From contig NC_045146.1 of assembly GCF_008831285.2 (NCBI RefSeq), forward strand, positions 23,639,703 to 23,703,702: a stretch of 64,000 nt of DNA. Reading direction: 5' to 3'. Numbering within the stretch: position 1 is the first letter of the stretch; every line of letters starts with the position of its first letter. Below are positions 1-13,648 of the stretch, one piece after another. A program made the position numbers and the translations under genes. The notes beneath the pieces are model-generated. The model did not search any database. It was not told the DNA's origin and saw nothing but the letters and a program-made list of their open reading frames with translations. The DNA is from Nymphaea colorata (Eukaryota > Streptophyta > Magnoliopsida > Nymphaeales > Nymphaeaceae).

Positions 1-103
1 TATTCATTTTCAGTATTAAAATTTAAACGCACAAAGCAAAGCTCTGCTCAACCAAAAATTTCTAACTCCGTCACCGCCGTCGTCGATTTCTCTGATAGAC
101 GCC

Positions 104-3100
104 ATGAAAGTACGGACCACCCTCTTCTTCTTTCTGGCGTTGCTGATAACCACGCATCTGAGAGCCGCTGCCCTGGGATTCAAGTGCTCTAGTGCCACCA
201 CTCACACCTGCCAGTCCATGGTCGGCTACATCGCGTCCACAAACACCACCCTTGCCGCTGTCGCCACCAAGTTCGGCCTCCGCTCCTACGCCGTTCTGCT
301 CGGCCCAAACTCGCTTCCCCTCAATGCCTCCGGCCACCACCCAGTCGGATCCGGACAGACGGTCCGGGTCCCCATACCCTGCCGCTGCACGGACGGAAGG
401 GGTTATTCGGATCGGGTCCCAGTGCACACGGTCCAGGACAATGAGTACCTCTACGTGATAGCCACGGAAGTGTTCTCGAGTCTCGTGGACTACCCATCCA
501 TCGCCGCCGTCAATCGGATTCGGGACCCCAACACGATCCATAACGGGCAGAGGTTGTGGATCCCGCTCCCGTGCAGCTGCGACCCGGTCGGGAAAAAGTT
601 CCCGGTCATTCATTACGCGCACGTCGTCCTGCCTGGCTCCTCCTTGGACGGCATCGCCGCCCAGTTCGGTGATGATGAGGGCCAGATCATGAAACTGAAC
701 GGCATTGAGAACCCGAACCTCCTTGCAGCAGGGCAGGTCCTTGACATCCCCCTCAGAGGTGAGTCTGTTTCGGATCCGATCTAACTGGGAACCGTACTTG
801 TTTGTCCTGAAAATGGATTCCCCTGCAGTTTGTTCCTCTCAGATCCGGAATTCTTCATTGGACAAGTCCTTAGCGGTCGCCGGCGGCAGCTACGCCCTTA
901 CTGCACATAACTGCGTCCAGTGCAAATGCAGCAATTCTTGGCAGTAATTCCTTTCACTCTTTTTTGAGCTCATCTGTCTTATTCTTGACCATTCCTGCCA
1001 TGGGAAGAAGTGTTTGGTTCAATATTGTTAGAAATTGCCTCGATGTGATCTGAGGTCGGCCGGATTCCATCTGTGTTTAGCTCTTATAGATAATTATAAG
1101 ATCATTCCTCAACGACGCTTAACATCTTTTTATTACTACGAGTTGTCAGGGGAAGAGATTTCATAGGAACGGTTGTCCAAATTTTGGTGGTACAAAAGTT
1201 TGATTCTCTTTTTATTTAAGCAACTTTTTGGTGATTGTAATTCCTAATTTTTGAGGTTGCGTTGTTAAATTTTCAGACTGCAGTGTGAACCAAATCCTGT
1301 GGCGAATATGTCCGCTTGCCCCTCCATGCACTGCAAAGGCACAAACATGGTCATCGGCGACTCTGTCACCGGCACTGGTTGCGGTTCGCCGACTTGTTCA
1401 TACGCCGGTTACACAAATCAGAGCATTCTCACGGCCATCGCCGCCGGACAAACATGTGTACCCGCCGGTGAGTTCACATTCTATTGCTGAACATTTGAAA
1501 CACCACGTCGCAGTATTACAACCCGATTTTTGGTTGGTCAACATGCAGATAAACATAACATCATCATTTACATGTACATGTAACTGGTATTAATAATTTC
1601 TCGCTATATTTTGACAAGCTTCAATTAAAAATGACTCAAAAGCCATCAGCGACTTGTTCTCGCTATCCATCATAATGTCTTTTAAGACCATATTGTTAAA
1701 TGCGTTGACGTGAAGCGATGCATTGAGCTTGCCAGGTAAAACGATGCGCAATGTGGTGATGTAATTCTTATGCATTTGGTCCAAAATTTTGAAATATATA
1801 ATATCAATGTAAAAAATAAAAAATAAAAAGGTAAAAATGATCTGGAAGTCTAACTTATTTGAAAAACTACCTATATACAATTTTCTATAAATTGAAACTA
1901 ACTAGAAAGGTATGATCTCTAACTAACTTGAAAAATCTAAAATCTAAGATAAAAAAACATGTTTTTTCAAAGTACAATAAAATTTTATGAAAATTCAAAA
2001 ACCAAAGGTCCTTTCTTTTTTTGCTTGTTAGCTTGTAGGCACACAAAAAAGGAAGAAAATATTAACTCAATTCAAAAACTTGTTAAATGTGAAACAAAAG
2101 AATTTAATATATAAGAATTATAAGCAAATACCCAATAACAAATGAAATCAACTTGACAAGTTTTGTTCCTTAAAATAAATTTCATGCTACGTAATGCCCA
2201 ATTTAAATGTCTAATGTAATATAGATGAACCGAAAAGCATATGATATCCTAGATAACCAGCAAGAATGACTACAGGTCAATGTATCATTCTTATCGACCG
2301 ACATCAACCATTGAACCGAAGAGAGGACGAGAAAAATATAAAAGAGATAAACAAAACTACTCATCAAAACTGAATCAAATCATTATTGAAGATCACACAT
2401 GTGCTGCCAGAGAGTTCACCAAAGAGCAGGGTCAAAAGTTTTTTTTTTTTATTGGGAGAATTTTGGTCATTGCACACTTATATGCACAATTTTTTTTTGT
2501 GCATGTAATCAACTTCATCGGGAAACTCTTTCTATTTTCCGGCTCTTATAAGTGCCGGCGATGCATTTAATTTGAAAAAATCAGATACGAAAAAAATTGA
2601 ATAACCAAATCAGATCAGATTTAGATTTAGAAAATAACATATGATCAGACAAATCAGATTCAGATCATAGTCAGACTGTGTATGACTTTTCTGTATTCAT
2701 ATTTGAATCTGAATCTCAATTCAGATATGTGAATACTCGAAAAATCGGATATAGTCGTCCATTCATTCGTGAGGTGCGTGCACCAAATATGCTGCATAGT
2801 GTCGCCTTTCTCCTCCTCATGCACTGTATAAGTGTTTTAGTATTAGTTGATCCCATCCATGGGCTCACTCTCTTTTAATGAAATGAACTAGCTGCTCCAA
2901 CTTTGCCACCCACCGGCGCGCCCCCACCTCCACCGTCAACCGGTGCCCGGCAGCCTACTGGAGCGCCCCCCGCTCAGCAACCCACTGGTGTCGTGCAGCC
3001 TCCCAGTGTGCCCTCTTCTCCGCAGCCCAGAAGCTCTGCTCCTCGGCACCATGCTGCAAGATTGGCATGGCAGCTTATCTTCTATGCAACCTTAGCTTTT

Positions 3101-3130
3101 CTGTCATCTGCGTTTCATTGGCAGTGTTGA
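104..3130 (+). CDS. LYM2: LysM domain GPI-anchored protein, LYM2/CEBiP type (4 exons, 399 aa)
   Basis: Exons 104..758, 829..943, 1277..1467 and 2892..3130 join in frame with GT-AG introns. Seen: an N-terminal signal peptide (about residues 1-24), Cys-X-Cys pairs (CRC near 95, CSC near 157), two clear LysM modules (about 106-155 and 170-218) after a more divergent first one, a Cys-rich segment with a CVQCKC motif (exons 2-3), then a Pro/Thr/Gly-rich linker and a hydrophobic C-terminal tail ending in HWQC. That order is the family pattern of extracellular chitin-oligomer receptors held in the plasma membrane by a GPI anchor. Known members (rice CEBiP, Arabidopsis LYM2) bind chitin oligosaccharides; LYM2 acts in chitin-triggered plasmodesmatal closure. 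The start is the first ATG and leads straight into the signal peptide. Only 103 bp of upstream DNA is present, so the promoter lies outside. An AATAAA lies at 3348. LYM1/LYM3-like assignment is the alternative. Confidence 0.92.
1468..2891 (+). other. Long third intron of the LysM gene, AT-rich
   Basis: This 1.4-kb GT-AG intron separates the Cys-rich exon from the Pro-rich/GPI exon. It is strongly AT-rich and has no coherent reading frame. Around 2580-2760 it carries clustered variants of CAGAT/GAATCTGAAT, a texture also seen near 24.1-24.5 kb and 27.6 kb, so it probably contains a decayed dispersed repeat. No element ends were found. Confidence 0.5.
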
Positions 3131-5225
3131 AGACTGTGGTCTCGAACAAGCTTTCTTGGTCCAATGATGTTTAAAACTATTTATAGTCTCAGTAGATTCG
3201 TCACTTTTAAAAAGTTTAACTGAAATTGTCGGATTTTACTTTGTTTATATTCTTCTTCCTTGAGTTTTCCTCGTTAATGTTGAAAGGATGAATGAGTACA
3301 TGTATTAATCTGTTGCAGAAGTGCAACTTTTATTTACTAGAAATGAAAATAAACTTTCAAATATTTCTGTCTAGCTTTACACGAGGTCGGAGGATCGATC
3401 CGGTTTAAAAATGTATTCAATCGATCGCTTACCCATGACTGGAAGATTGTTCAAAGTCGATACATGTTAGATCTTTCTGGTGTGAGAGAAACAATAGCTG
3501 AATAAATTTTCATTGAAATTTGACGGCGACGGAAAACTTTCCGAGTCATTTAGCTTAAAAAATGACTCCAGACAGATGCATGTTCTTCAGTGAACAAGTG
3601 ATTGAAAAACAAATGAAGAGAACTTTCGCAGGTTGCATGTGTCGAATCCTATCAATCAAGGGCCACAACTAGAAAGTAAGCAAATGATTGGTAACAGTGG
3701 GGTTCGATCGAACGGAACACAATGACTTCGCCCAATCTCAGACCATCGTCGATCAGTCATCCTCACGTCCAGTTTTGAGCTTAGCTCGTGAATTCACTGT
3801 CAGCCCCTTTACTGCGACTCAAAGAAAGGAAGTCTTCTGACACCGTGAAGACGAACTATTAGTTCCCTACGTGGTCTTAACAAAAGAAAGAAGATGAAGA
3901 TAAACATAAGCAGGGATTGAACTGAGTTCCATCCTCCAACAAGTCTTAGGTAAAACGGAAGATTAGAGGACAAAAACAACTCCACACAGTGAATGCTGGA
4001 CAAAATGGAATTTAACGGATGTAGGCCCGGACAAAAAAAAAACTATATATATATATATATTATCCTTGAGTGATTTGTACATGTGAACTTATCACAACAT
4101 TATCATGGATATTTAATTTATTTGCTTTAAAAATGGCTTATTCTACCTTTTATTGTTGCTTCGTCCCTCACTTTTGCAGGCTTTAATTTCTGATATTTTT
4201 CCTGCCTAGATATTTTATCTGGGAACTGCTAAGATCGGGACGTTTCGCCTCGGATATTACCGAGGCTGGTGACTGTGACTAGCTAAGAATTTCTGACTAC
4301 AGGGACCTAATTCTTGGGCCAAATGTCACCATGTGAGCTATTTATTTCATTTTTTTAATATAAGTTGCAACAAAAAAAAGAAAATGCTGCTAGATTATTG
4401 TTCCTATGCGGACTTAATTGGACACTTTAAAACTAAGCTCGAGCCTCACAAGCTTAAGATTGGAGTATTTATAAGTCATGGGGACAATATGTTTGTCATA
4501 TCTAATATTTGGTTTAAAATTTTAAAATTAAATCTACAACCCAATTGATCATTGGACCCTATGTCCTTTACTAAAGCCTGATTAAATGGTTCCGGGCTTA
4601 AGTAAGTAATCGGGTAATCTCGAACCATTGACAGTCTTGAGCATGGTATGCTTTACATCTAAATTAGATTCACACACTAAAATTTGGTTATCTATTGGTC
4701 ATAAAGTTGAACTCTTTTCGCTATAAAATTTCGATTTAAAACCTTCAAGTTGAATGAGATCGATAGTTGTCTATATCTAGAATTAATAAAACCCTAGGTT
4801 GTCTATATTGAAGAAACCGGAGATTGTCAAAAGACCTAGCGATCCACACCCTAATTTCTATGTTGGTCGCCCGGCGCGGCGCCCCATTGGCCAAGTATGG
4901 CTCTCTGAACCCAGTCGGCGGGAAAACCTAGCCAAGGCCAGATTCTACAAAAGGAGGGCCGGGCTAGCTGAGCCAGAGGACGCCCGTCTCTTTGTTATTC
5001 TGACGGGCTCTGCAACAGTCGATCGATCGAGAGGGGGCGAAGCCGCGACGGACAATATCGAGGAGGAGGAAGAGGAAGAGGAAGAAGCAGAACAGCAGGA
5101 GGAGGACTGGAGGAGGAGCGAGACGAGGAAGTTGTCCTTTCAAGGGAGGTAGTTTATCTCCAAAGTTGATCGATTGATCGCTTTCCTTGTGCTTGGTCAT
5201 CTTCAGTCATCGCCCTGCATCAGTG
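3131..5225. other. Spacer between the LysM gene and ELF7, including the ELF7 leader
   Basis: No gene was found. The first ~250 bp are probably 3' UTR of the LysM gene. A short (TA)n run lies near 4043-4061. From about 4790 the sequence becomes GC-richer and looks like the ELF7 promoter and 5' leader, with a telo-box at 4789 and a GA-rich tract (about 5060-5120) whose open reading frame is low-complexity Glu/Arg. I read that frame as leader sequence rather than a protein. Confidence 0.5.
4789..4796 (+). promoter_or_regulatory. Telo-box upstream of ELF7
   Basis: The sequence AAACCCTA sits about 430 bp before the ELF7 start codon. In plants this interstitial telomere-like motif is common in promoters and leaders of housekeeping and ribosomal genes. 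A single 8-mer may be chance; its place in front of a constitutive transcription factor gene is what supports it. Confidence 0.4.
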
Positions 5226-8200
5226 ATGGCGTCTATGTATCACAGTGGTGGTCCTGGAAGGCCACCACCTCCCTCTGCCTTCCCGCCTCAATCACAGCAG
5301 CAACAGCAACCGCCGCCACCACCTCCCCCATCAATGGCCTCCTCCTTCAGACCTAACCACAACCCTCCTCCTGCTCCCTCCCTTCAACCGAATCAATACC
5401 CTCCCGCCCATCCCCACCACCAGCAATCTTACCGCCCTCCTCCCTATCACCAACCTCCTCATGCTCCTCCTCCTTCTGGCCCTTCTCATAATTTCAACCA
5501 AATGCGCCCCAACTATGGATCTGCCCAATTCCCTCAACAGTACCCATATCCCCATCTCCCCCCACCGCCCCTGCAGCCTCCTCCTCCTCCACCACCGAAC
5601 AATCCTCAGGTCGTCCCTCCACCTCCGCTTCCTCCTTCCTTGCCCCCACCTCCTCCTCCGCCTCCATCCAGCAATTCTCAGCATCTTCTTCCTCCTCCTC
5701 CGCCCCCGCCAGGACCAGCGCCCCAGTACTACTCCTCTTCGCAGTATCCTCAATATCCTCCTCCCTCTTCTCCTCCGCCCCCACCTCCGTCGTCTCCTCC
5801 GACGCTACCACCGCCTCCCCCGAACCCACCTCCTACTGCCTCTGGAATCAGGCCAGTACAGTCGCACGCTTCTCATCATCATAGACAAAAGGAGCGCCCT
5901 GCTGCTAGTGTGCAGAAACCCGGGCGGGACGCGCAGGCTGCTGCCAGGGTGGAGACTGAAGAGGAGAGGAGGATCCGAAAGCGGAAGGAGTACGAGCGGC
6001 AGAGGATGGAAGAGAAGCAGCGGCGGTTGATGAAAGAGTCGCAAGCAACCGTGCTGCATAAGACTAACTTGTTGTCTTCAGGTGCGAAGATGCACGGCTC
6101 CGTAACTGGATCGAGGGGTGTCGAGAGGAAGGCTCCATTTCTTACCGCGGATAGGGTGGAAAACAGACTAAAGAAGCCCACCACGTTCTTGTGCAAATTG
6201 AAGTATGCTTCCATCCGATGCTTCTCTTCATTAAATATCAAGAAAATCATGCTATCCTTTTGTAATGTCTTAACCCCTACTTAATTGCGGTATATTTGAC
6301 ACTTCTGCTGCGTTGAGATGCTACATAATGCCATAACCATGGGTAGCTGGTCTAAGCAAAATAATGATTACTAGTCAGGATTCAACATCAAACTCATGGT
6401 AAAATGTATTCTGATTTCTGGTGATTCAGCAGCCATCAACTTACTGAAACATCCCTCAGGATAATTCGGGCACCAACAGTTTAGTAAAATTAGCGTTGTC
6501 TGACTTAAAGGTTGTTTGCTTTTATATTCCAGAAAATTCTACTCTTGTTTACCTTCTTTTTGTATCATTCAGAAATTTGTCTTCGTACTGATTCTTCTTG
6601 ATCTTTTTGCCATCTAATATACTGTGCTCTATTTTTCTATACCTTCTGTTCCTTGAAGGTTCAGGAATGAACTTCCAGATGTAACTGCACAGCCGAAACT
6701 CTTAACCATGAGCACAAACAAAGATCGGTATGTTTATCCCATTGCATGTCTTTCAGTCATTTGTCATCTTTTCATCGTATTTCATTTATTCAATTGCTAT
6801 TGCTTTATCTTGATATATAAGTTTTGAGCCTATAAGTTTTCTCCACGTGCTATTTTGTAGAGTACATATTCTTTAATAACAGTGATAGGACACTTTGAAG
6901 GACTACACTGACTTGTTAACCATATTAAAGTTGCGAGCACTTAGTAAGTGTACTGTATTAAGCATGAATATATACATTTTTTTAAAAATTAAGAATGCAG
7001 TCTTTGCTCCAACTATCTAATAATATTTTGTACCTATGGTACTGGAAGCACATCATCAGCATAAAGTGGAAATGTGAAAAGAAATTCTTCCGTTCCTTGG
7101 GATGTTTCCAAGTTTAGAGGCTTAACATAGCCATGCAAAAGCTTTGTTTCTAATAGTCGCTATTCCATATGTTGTCTTACAGAAATTGGACTCTTCCATC
7201 TCTATAAATTTCTATATATATTTTCCAGGTTATAGTGGACAATGTACTTTTTTCTTGTTGCTTCTATCTGTTGCTAACTTGCTTGTAGAAGGCTAATAGA
7301 CTTAAGAGTTAAGAATTATTTTTATTATTTTAAAGTATGAACTTTTATATGGTTCGAAAGCATCTTCACAAGATGCGCTTCTCGTTAATCTACACTATAG
7401 ATGAAAATGCATTATGCATGGACTTTTGTGTCATTTAGTGGGAAGGGGAGTTACTTCACATGGATGGATGGGGATCATGTTTCTGTTATAACCATGTGAA
7501 AATTCTTGATGTTTTAATACCAGTAACAGATGTTTGTGATTTGATTTCATGAATTGCAACTGGTCAGTATAACTGCTTTAACAATCATTATTGCACTCTG
7601 ATCTCTGAAAAGCTGCAAAAACCCTGACTACATTTTCTTTGCATGTTTCAAACATTGAATGCTGAGAGGATGCAGGAATTATATATTAATCTTGCTAAGA
7701 TATTGTGGTCATTGATGGGAATTCTGTAAAATGGTTCCTGTAAGGTTTAAAAATTCATAATATTGTGTGTAAGTTACTTCCTGCTGTGATGCTATTCAGA
7801 AGAATTTGGAGAATGTATTGTCTTGGACTGTATATCTGATTATTGGAGGCACATGCAAATAATGGAAAAACATGTAAATTTCTGAAGCTAGGCTGCTGCT
7901 AATTGTTTCTTGGACAGTATAAATATTTGGCCATGTAAATATTTTTCCATTATTACATACATACACACATTGTGTCACATATTCAGAGGTTAGGCGTGAA
8001 GCTTAGGGGTTCCCTTGTATGTATTTTGACTGGAGTTATATCTAGCCATTCTTTATCCACCTGTTCCTTTTTTCTAATTATGATAAGATATTGTTTGAGC
8101 TTTCTGGATGATTATACTTACGGACTAGCTGGTGCATATTTTCCATATCCTGTTTGACTGTTCCTTGGCTTAAACCTCTTGGGCAACTCTCATTGCCCAC

Positions 8201-11200
8201 CAAGAAGGCCTCATATGCTAAGTTGCCAAAATGGGGAGTTGGACATAGGTTGTTCGAACCAATCAAAGCTAGATGTTCAATTTGGCGAAGTCGATTGACT
8301 ATAAATAAATAATGCATATGTTTATATGGCAATAATTAAAAAAATACAGAGACATTTATGTCTATACAGAGAATGCACATATGTATTTATAGGTTAGAGA
8401 TTAGCTCACCAACCAATGATTAGACTTACTAAATGACTAGATTGACCAACTAGTCGCTGGTTAAAATGCAGCTTGTTCAACAATTGGCACAACTGAGTTG
8501 TCTGACCAGTTGACCAAGTAGTTGGAATTTTGACAAGCTCCTAGGGTTCTGGCCTGTGGCAATGAATGCACACATTATGTAGTGACTATGCCTCCTCAAC
8601 TTGAGTCTTTAAAGAGGTTGTGAGGGTTTATGTGCTTAATCATTTTAGTTTATTTTTTCTGAATATTTCTATACTTTATTAATGGGAATAGTCACAGTTC
8701 GTATTTCTTTCCTATCTATTTTCTTGGTGTGAATGGGGAAAAAGTTAATGATGGCATGTATTATGATACTATTCTGAAATTTTTTCTTTAGTCTGTTGCC
8801 TTTCCCCTATGTATCCAGAATTTGTGGTACAAAATAGTGTGAGTTCAATCTGTATAGCGGCCATATTATATTTTAATAAGCTTTTCCAATGGGAATCATA
8901 TGATTATGAAGGGTGAACTATCTAATGTATTTGCAGATATACCCGATATGCCATTACATCCTTGGAGAAGATGCACAAGCCAAAGCTTTTTCATGAGCCT
9001 GATCTTGGAATACCACTTGATCTACTTGATATCAGTGTATATAAGTAATATTTTCTCATCATTAAACTCTTTCTTTTCTTGAATTGCCTTCACATGTTGT
9101 CACTTATTCTTAAGTATAGTGGCCATGGTTTGGCATCACTAAACAAATGAAAATTTCAGGTATCCGGTTTATTTAGAGCTCTAACATTCTTCTTCTATTA
9201 CTTAACCAGTACCCCCAGCATAAGGCCGCCTCTTGCTCCTGAAGATGAAGAATTGTTGCGTGACGGTGATGTAGCAACACCTGTCAAACTAGATGGAATC
9301 AGAAGGAAGGATCGCCCTACTGATAAAGGTGTTTCCTGGTTGGTCAAGACTCAATACATCTCACCTATTAGCTTGGATGCTGCAAAACAGGTAAAGCATA
9401 TAAAAATTATGGGAATATTTATTCCTATAAATGTTCATAAACTTATGATAGTTGATGTTTTGTTTTTGTAGTCTATAACTGAAAAACAAGCTAAGGAATT
9501 GCGGGAGACAAGGGAAGGGCGTAACCTGTTCTTGGAAACCCTCAATAATAGGTACTTTTTTATATTACCAACTTACTTTGTGGTTAACCATCTAGCTATC
9601 TTTCTTATAATTCACCTGATTATCATAACCTTAAAATTTCCAGGGACAAGCAAATCCAGGCCATTGAAGAATCATTTAAGGCATCCAAGTCGCGTCCAGT
9701 ACATCAAACCAAACCCCAACTGGAACCTGTTGAGATTTGGCCACTATTACCTGATTTTGATAGGTATCTTGCATCCATCAATTTTTGTACTCAAGTTTAA
9801 TAGATATAGCTTGTTGCAATGTCTAACCATTTAGTTGAAAAAATCAGTCACACTTATTGTAGATCTCCTAAAGGAAAATGAGCCTAGTTACACCCTGGAA
9901 AGCTGAATGGATGCACAAATTAAAGTAAAAATCCTAATAACTTTTGAACTTCCAAAGATACAAAAAACAAGGTAAAAAAGGTGAAGAGAAGCTGGGAGAC
10001 TTATTTTATTGCAGTTTTCTTCTTTTAATCGTGGTAAGAAGGAAGTATATTTTTCGCCAAGAATAACAAGAAATCACCAAGGCGAGCAGAAGACTATTCA
10101 AAGTATCTAATCTGGTGATCCAACACAAATCTGTCCTTGTCTAATAGGATTCTGTCAGTGGATTTTTGAAAATGCCATTCTGGAAACTTTCTATGGTTCA
10201 TATCTATCTATGGGGCGATTGAATTGCTGATAGGTAAATCATTTGCATAAAAAAGTTTCTAAATGAGGCTGGTGGAAGAGCGGATTATTTGGTAAGGAAA
10301 AACTGTAGGAGAGAAGCTGCTGAAGGTGGTTTGCACTTCCTATAAATGTGTATGTGTACATCTTCTTCAGAATAGTTTGGTCCATAGATGTGTGATTTTA
10401 CATTACATGAGCATAGAGTGCTAATACAGTTAGATATAGTTATCTAATTTATCAATGATCTTAGTTAAGTATATTTATTTGATAATGTCTTTTAGACCAG
10501 GTTTTTCCTGAGAACTTGAAAATACTTTGAGCTGTGACATTTTCACTGAGACATTCCTGAAAAGGACATATGGATATACAATTATCATCGTATACTTCCT
10601 GGAAAGAGAAGGACATAGGCTCTTGAACATATAAGGCTTTGTTGCTTCAGAAAATTGTTTACTATGTTCAATAAGATGACTAGTAATTCACTTAATTGAC
10701 TTGACATTGTTGTTCTGCTATCATGCTTCCTAAACACTGGCAATTTTTTAATGTTCAGGTATGAAGATAGGTTTGTTACAGTGGCTTTTGATAATGATCC
10801 TACAGCTGATTCCGAAATCTACAGCAAGTTAGATCGTGATATTCGTGATGATCTTGAATCAAAGGTATATATCTGCTTACTTCTTAATATCGTGCTTTCT
10901 ATTTCTTTCAAATTTTGGTAGATTTGTAACTGCATTATAAGTTTAATACTATCTTTCTCCAATTCTTCTCCACTAGTAATATTTTATTTTGAGATTCATG
11001 CCATTATTTGCCTCAATTTTGATTAGTTTTCATGGTACTGTTCTCCATCATGGCTTTCTCAGGCTGTTATGAAGAGTTTTGTGATCACTGGTTCCGACCC
11101 ATCTAAACCAGAGAAGTTCCTGGCGTATATGGTTCCTGGCCCTGAAGAGGTACTGTTTAGTTTGTTTTCTTTTTCAGTTTTCTTTTTTCCCTTGCCAATC

Positions 11201-13648
11201 ATGGCTACAGACAAACATGTTTCTGTTCCTTCCAGTGTTGGTAATGTTACTCCATATCAGAACTTAATATTTCTCCATATTAGAACTTATTGCTGATGCA
11301 TATCATATCAGCGAATATCTACATTTTCTATCCCTTCCCAATGCGATACGAAGCTGTTATGGTTTTATATATAACTTTTGTTGCTCCATTGTTTAAATTT
11401 TAAACGATTAAAATATTTTAAATTATCTTTTTAAATTCAAGAAGAAAAAAAAAGCAGGGTGGTATGGGCTGATGTGTAGCAATGCATATCAGTCGGTACA
11501 TCGTATTGGCATGCAAACCGATGCAGCACAATGTTGGTTTTTTCATACAATAGTGTTCCAGTACATTTGCTTTGTCATTGTGTTATTGCACTTTAGGCAG
11601 TATTCAGATTCTCGTTTTAAATTACATTTTCTTTGCATTATTATACTTTAGGCGGTTTGTACATTACGGTTGCTGACTATCAATGCATGGTTATTCTGTC
11701 TTTTATGATAGGTTTCAAAAGATATGTTTGATGAAAGTGAAGACGTGGTATACTCGTGGATCAGAGAGTATCACTGGGATGTAAGCATCGAACCTCAGAA
11801 CCTTAATTGTTGCTTGTTTGGGGGTTGTGGTTGAATGCATGCAGGATTTTCTTTTAATTTTGTCTGTCATTTAGTGTATTCTTGAAAGAAAATAGGAAAT
11901 TTCTTGCTATTAGATTGACTATTTTCTGTGGAATTGACTTTTTTTTTTGGTTTTATGTATTACTGCAAATTATTATCTAATAGAAAAAATAAAGATGTTT
12001 CTCACCGCTTTGGTTCTAGATTAACCAATTTTTGCCACATGCTTTGCCATCATTTTCACAGGTTAGAGGTGATGATGCAGAAGGTCCCACCACATATCTT
12101 GTTCATTTTGATGAATCAGCCGCCAGATATTTGGTATAAACTGTCTTTAGCAAATGTATTAAGAATGAGTAAGTGTACTCTATGTAATGTTCACACCTTG
12201 TTTCATATAATGCAGCCTCTACCCACAAAGCTTGTATTACAGAAAAAGAAGGCAAAGGAAGGAAGATCTGCAGAAGATGCTGATACCCATTATCCTGCAC
12301 CCTCAAGAGTGACAGTGAGGAAGGGTTCATCTGTTTTCATTGGTGACCAAAATGAGCATGGAAGAATTTCCTCTGATCATGTATGTCCTGTACTGCTTGA
12401 GATCCATTTCCTGTTTGAGTATCAAAAGATTTGGTATGCACGGTTGAGGAAGTTTGACATACTTATTTATGATTAGTGAATGATTTCCCCACCTTGCTTC
12501 TAATATTGCTGTCAATGTTGAGACCTGACCATCTACCTGATGATCTTATCATTATAGAAGTGAACTGTGAATGGCAAGTGATGGGGAAGTCAATTACAAT
12601 GTATTTCCTTTTCCTCTTTCTCCTTTGTTATAATATCTGAGCTCATAGCGTGTCAACCACCACAGGAAAGGGTGATGTGAGTGGGTTCTGTGTTGGTCTT
12701 GCAAACAAGGACAGAATAAGCCTGAGTTCTGAGCTTCTTGTCCTTTTATCCAAGTAGTGAGTGATTTAGTTTCTCATCTACTGGAATATTGTTAATGTTT
12801 TGTGGCTTTCGATTTTCTATTGTGCAAAGTTGCAAACAATGTTTGCCTTCCCTGATGATAATATATTATCTGAATCTACCTTTAATTGCTATTTTAAGAT
12901 GTGCCACATGTAGTGCATTTCACTATTTTAATTCTACATATGCTGTCTGCCATTTTCAACAGAATCTTCCTGAGGTGGAAGAATGACCAAAATTCATGCG
13001 ATATAAAGTTTGGTGTCTCTATATTGCTATCCATTTAGTGATAATGTTATACATTATTTGTATTTGTGCCTCACCGCAGGCTTCACTGCAATGCTTGTTG
13101 ACCACGTATATTGCTGTGTTAGAATTTGTCTTTGTCTATTTTCAGTATTCTGTGTGTCAGACCAGTCTGTTTGACATATTATATTTGAATTAGATGTGGT
13201 ATCAGTTAATTTGCTTTAGTTCTTTAGTTTTTCGTTTTGGTCAAATGGAAAAAAGCTTCTTTCCATAGTAGATAGCTTTACTTGCCTTTCTCCTTTCTGG
13301 AGGTGCCTATGGAAATAGCTTTTTCTATTGTGGCTTCCATGATGGATTTCTTGTACACATTTGCATGTGCTTCAAGCATCACATTTACTTTTATGATATA
13401 AACATGGGCATACATCTGTTTGGGTATTGAAAGAAAAATTATTTCCTTGTGGCTTTGAGTATTGTTCATCTTAGTCCCTATCCTGTTGACTTTTTTCTCT
13501 TACTACGTAGGATTATGCTAACAATAAAAGAGGCATTTCCAACTCAAAGCGGGGAAGGTCTCCAATTGAAGACAACAATGAGAAAAGGCGTAGAACAGAA
13601 CATGAACTGGGCTTGGAACATTTTAGTGGAGATGACCTGTCAGATTGA
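5226..13648 (+). CDS. ELF7: PAF1 complex subunit Paf1 homologue, EARLY FLOWERING 7 (12 exons, 723 aa)
   Basis: Exons: 5226..6202, 6659..6727, 8937..9044, 9210..9390, 9472..9551, 9644..9763, 10759..10864, 11063..11149, 11712..11780, 12062..12133, 12216..12380, 13511..13648. All joins are GT-AG and keep the frame. The first ~230 residues are extremely rich in Pro, Gln, Ser and His (runs of up to 8 Pro). A basic Glu/Arg/Lys helix follows (about 238-275), and from about 310 comes the conserved Paf1 core with PTTFLCKLKFRNELPD-like, RYAITSLEKMHKPKLF, DKGVSWLVKTQYIS and SRPVH stretches. The tail is Lys/Arg-rich and acidic, ending DDLSD. Paf1 is the scaffold of the nuclear PAF1 complex, which travels with RNA polymerase II and supports H3K4/H3K36 methylation and H2B ubiquitination; in Arabidopsis loss of ELF7 lowers FLC and causes early flowering. 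The start at 5226 is the first ATG of the Pro-rich frame; 5235 is an alternative. The protein is longer than Arabidopsis ELF7 because of the Pro-rich head. Confidence 0.94.
6728..8936 (+). other. Large second intron of ELF7 with possible repeat remnants
   Basis: This 2.2-kb intron holds no open frame of interest. Around 8400-8540 there are several variants of GACCAACTAG and GACCAGTTGACC, which suggests a decayed dispersed repeat. A similar GTCAAC/CAAGTC texture appears near 43.5-43.7 kb. Confidence 0.35.

Noticed and set aside
4799-5152. 117-codon frame before ELF7 ending in a Glu-rich run
   Set aside because: It is low complexity in its second half, has a non-ATG start, and lies where the ELF7 leader is expected.
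5245-6059. Long open frames on both strands over ELF7 exon 1
   Set aside because: They are frame shadows of CCN-rich poly-proline coding sequence, giving Arg/Leu- or Glu/Gly-rich translations. The +5226 frame continues into the conserved Paf1 core.
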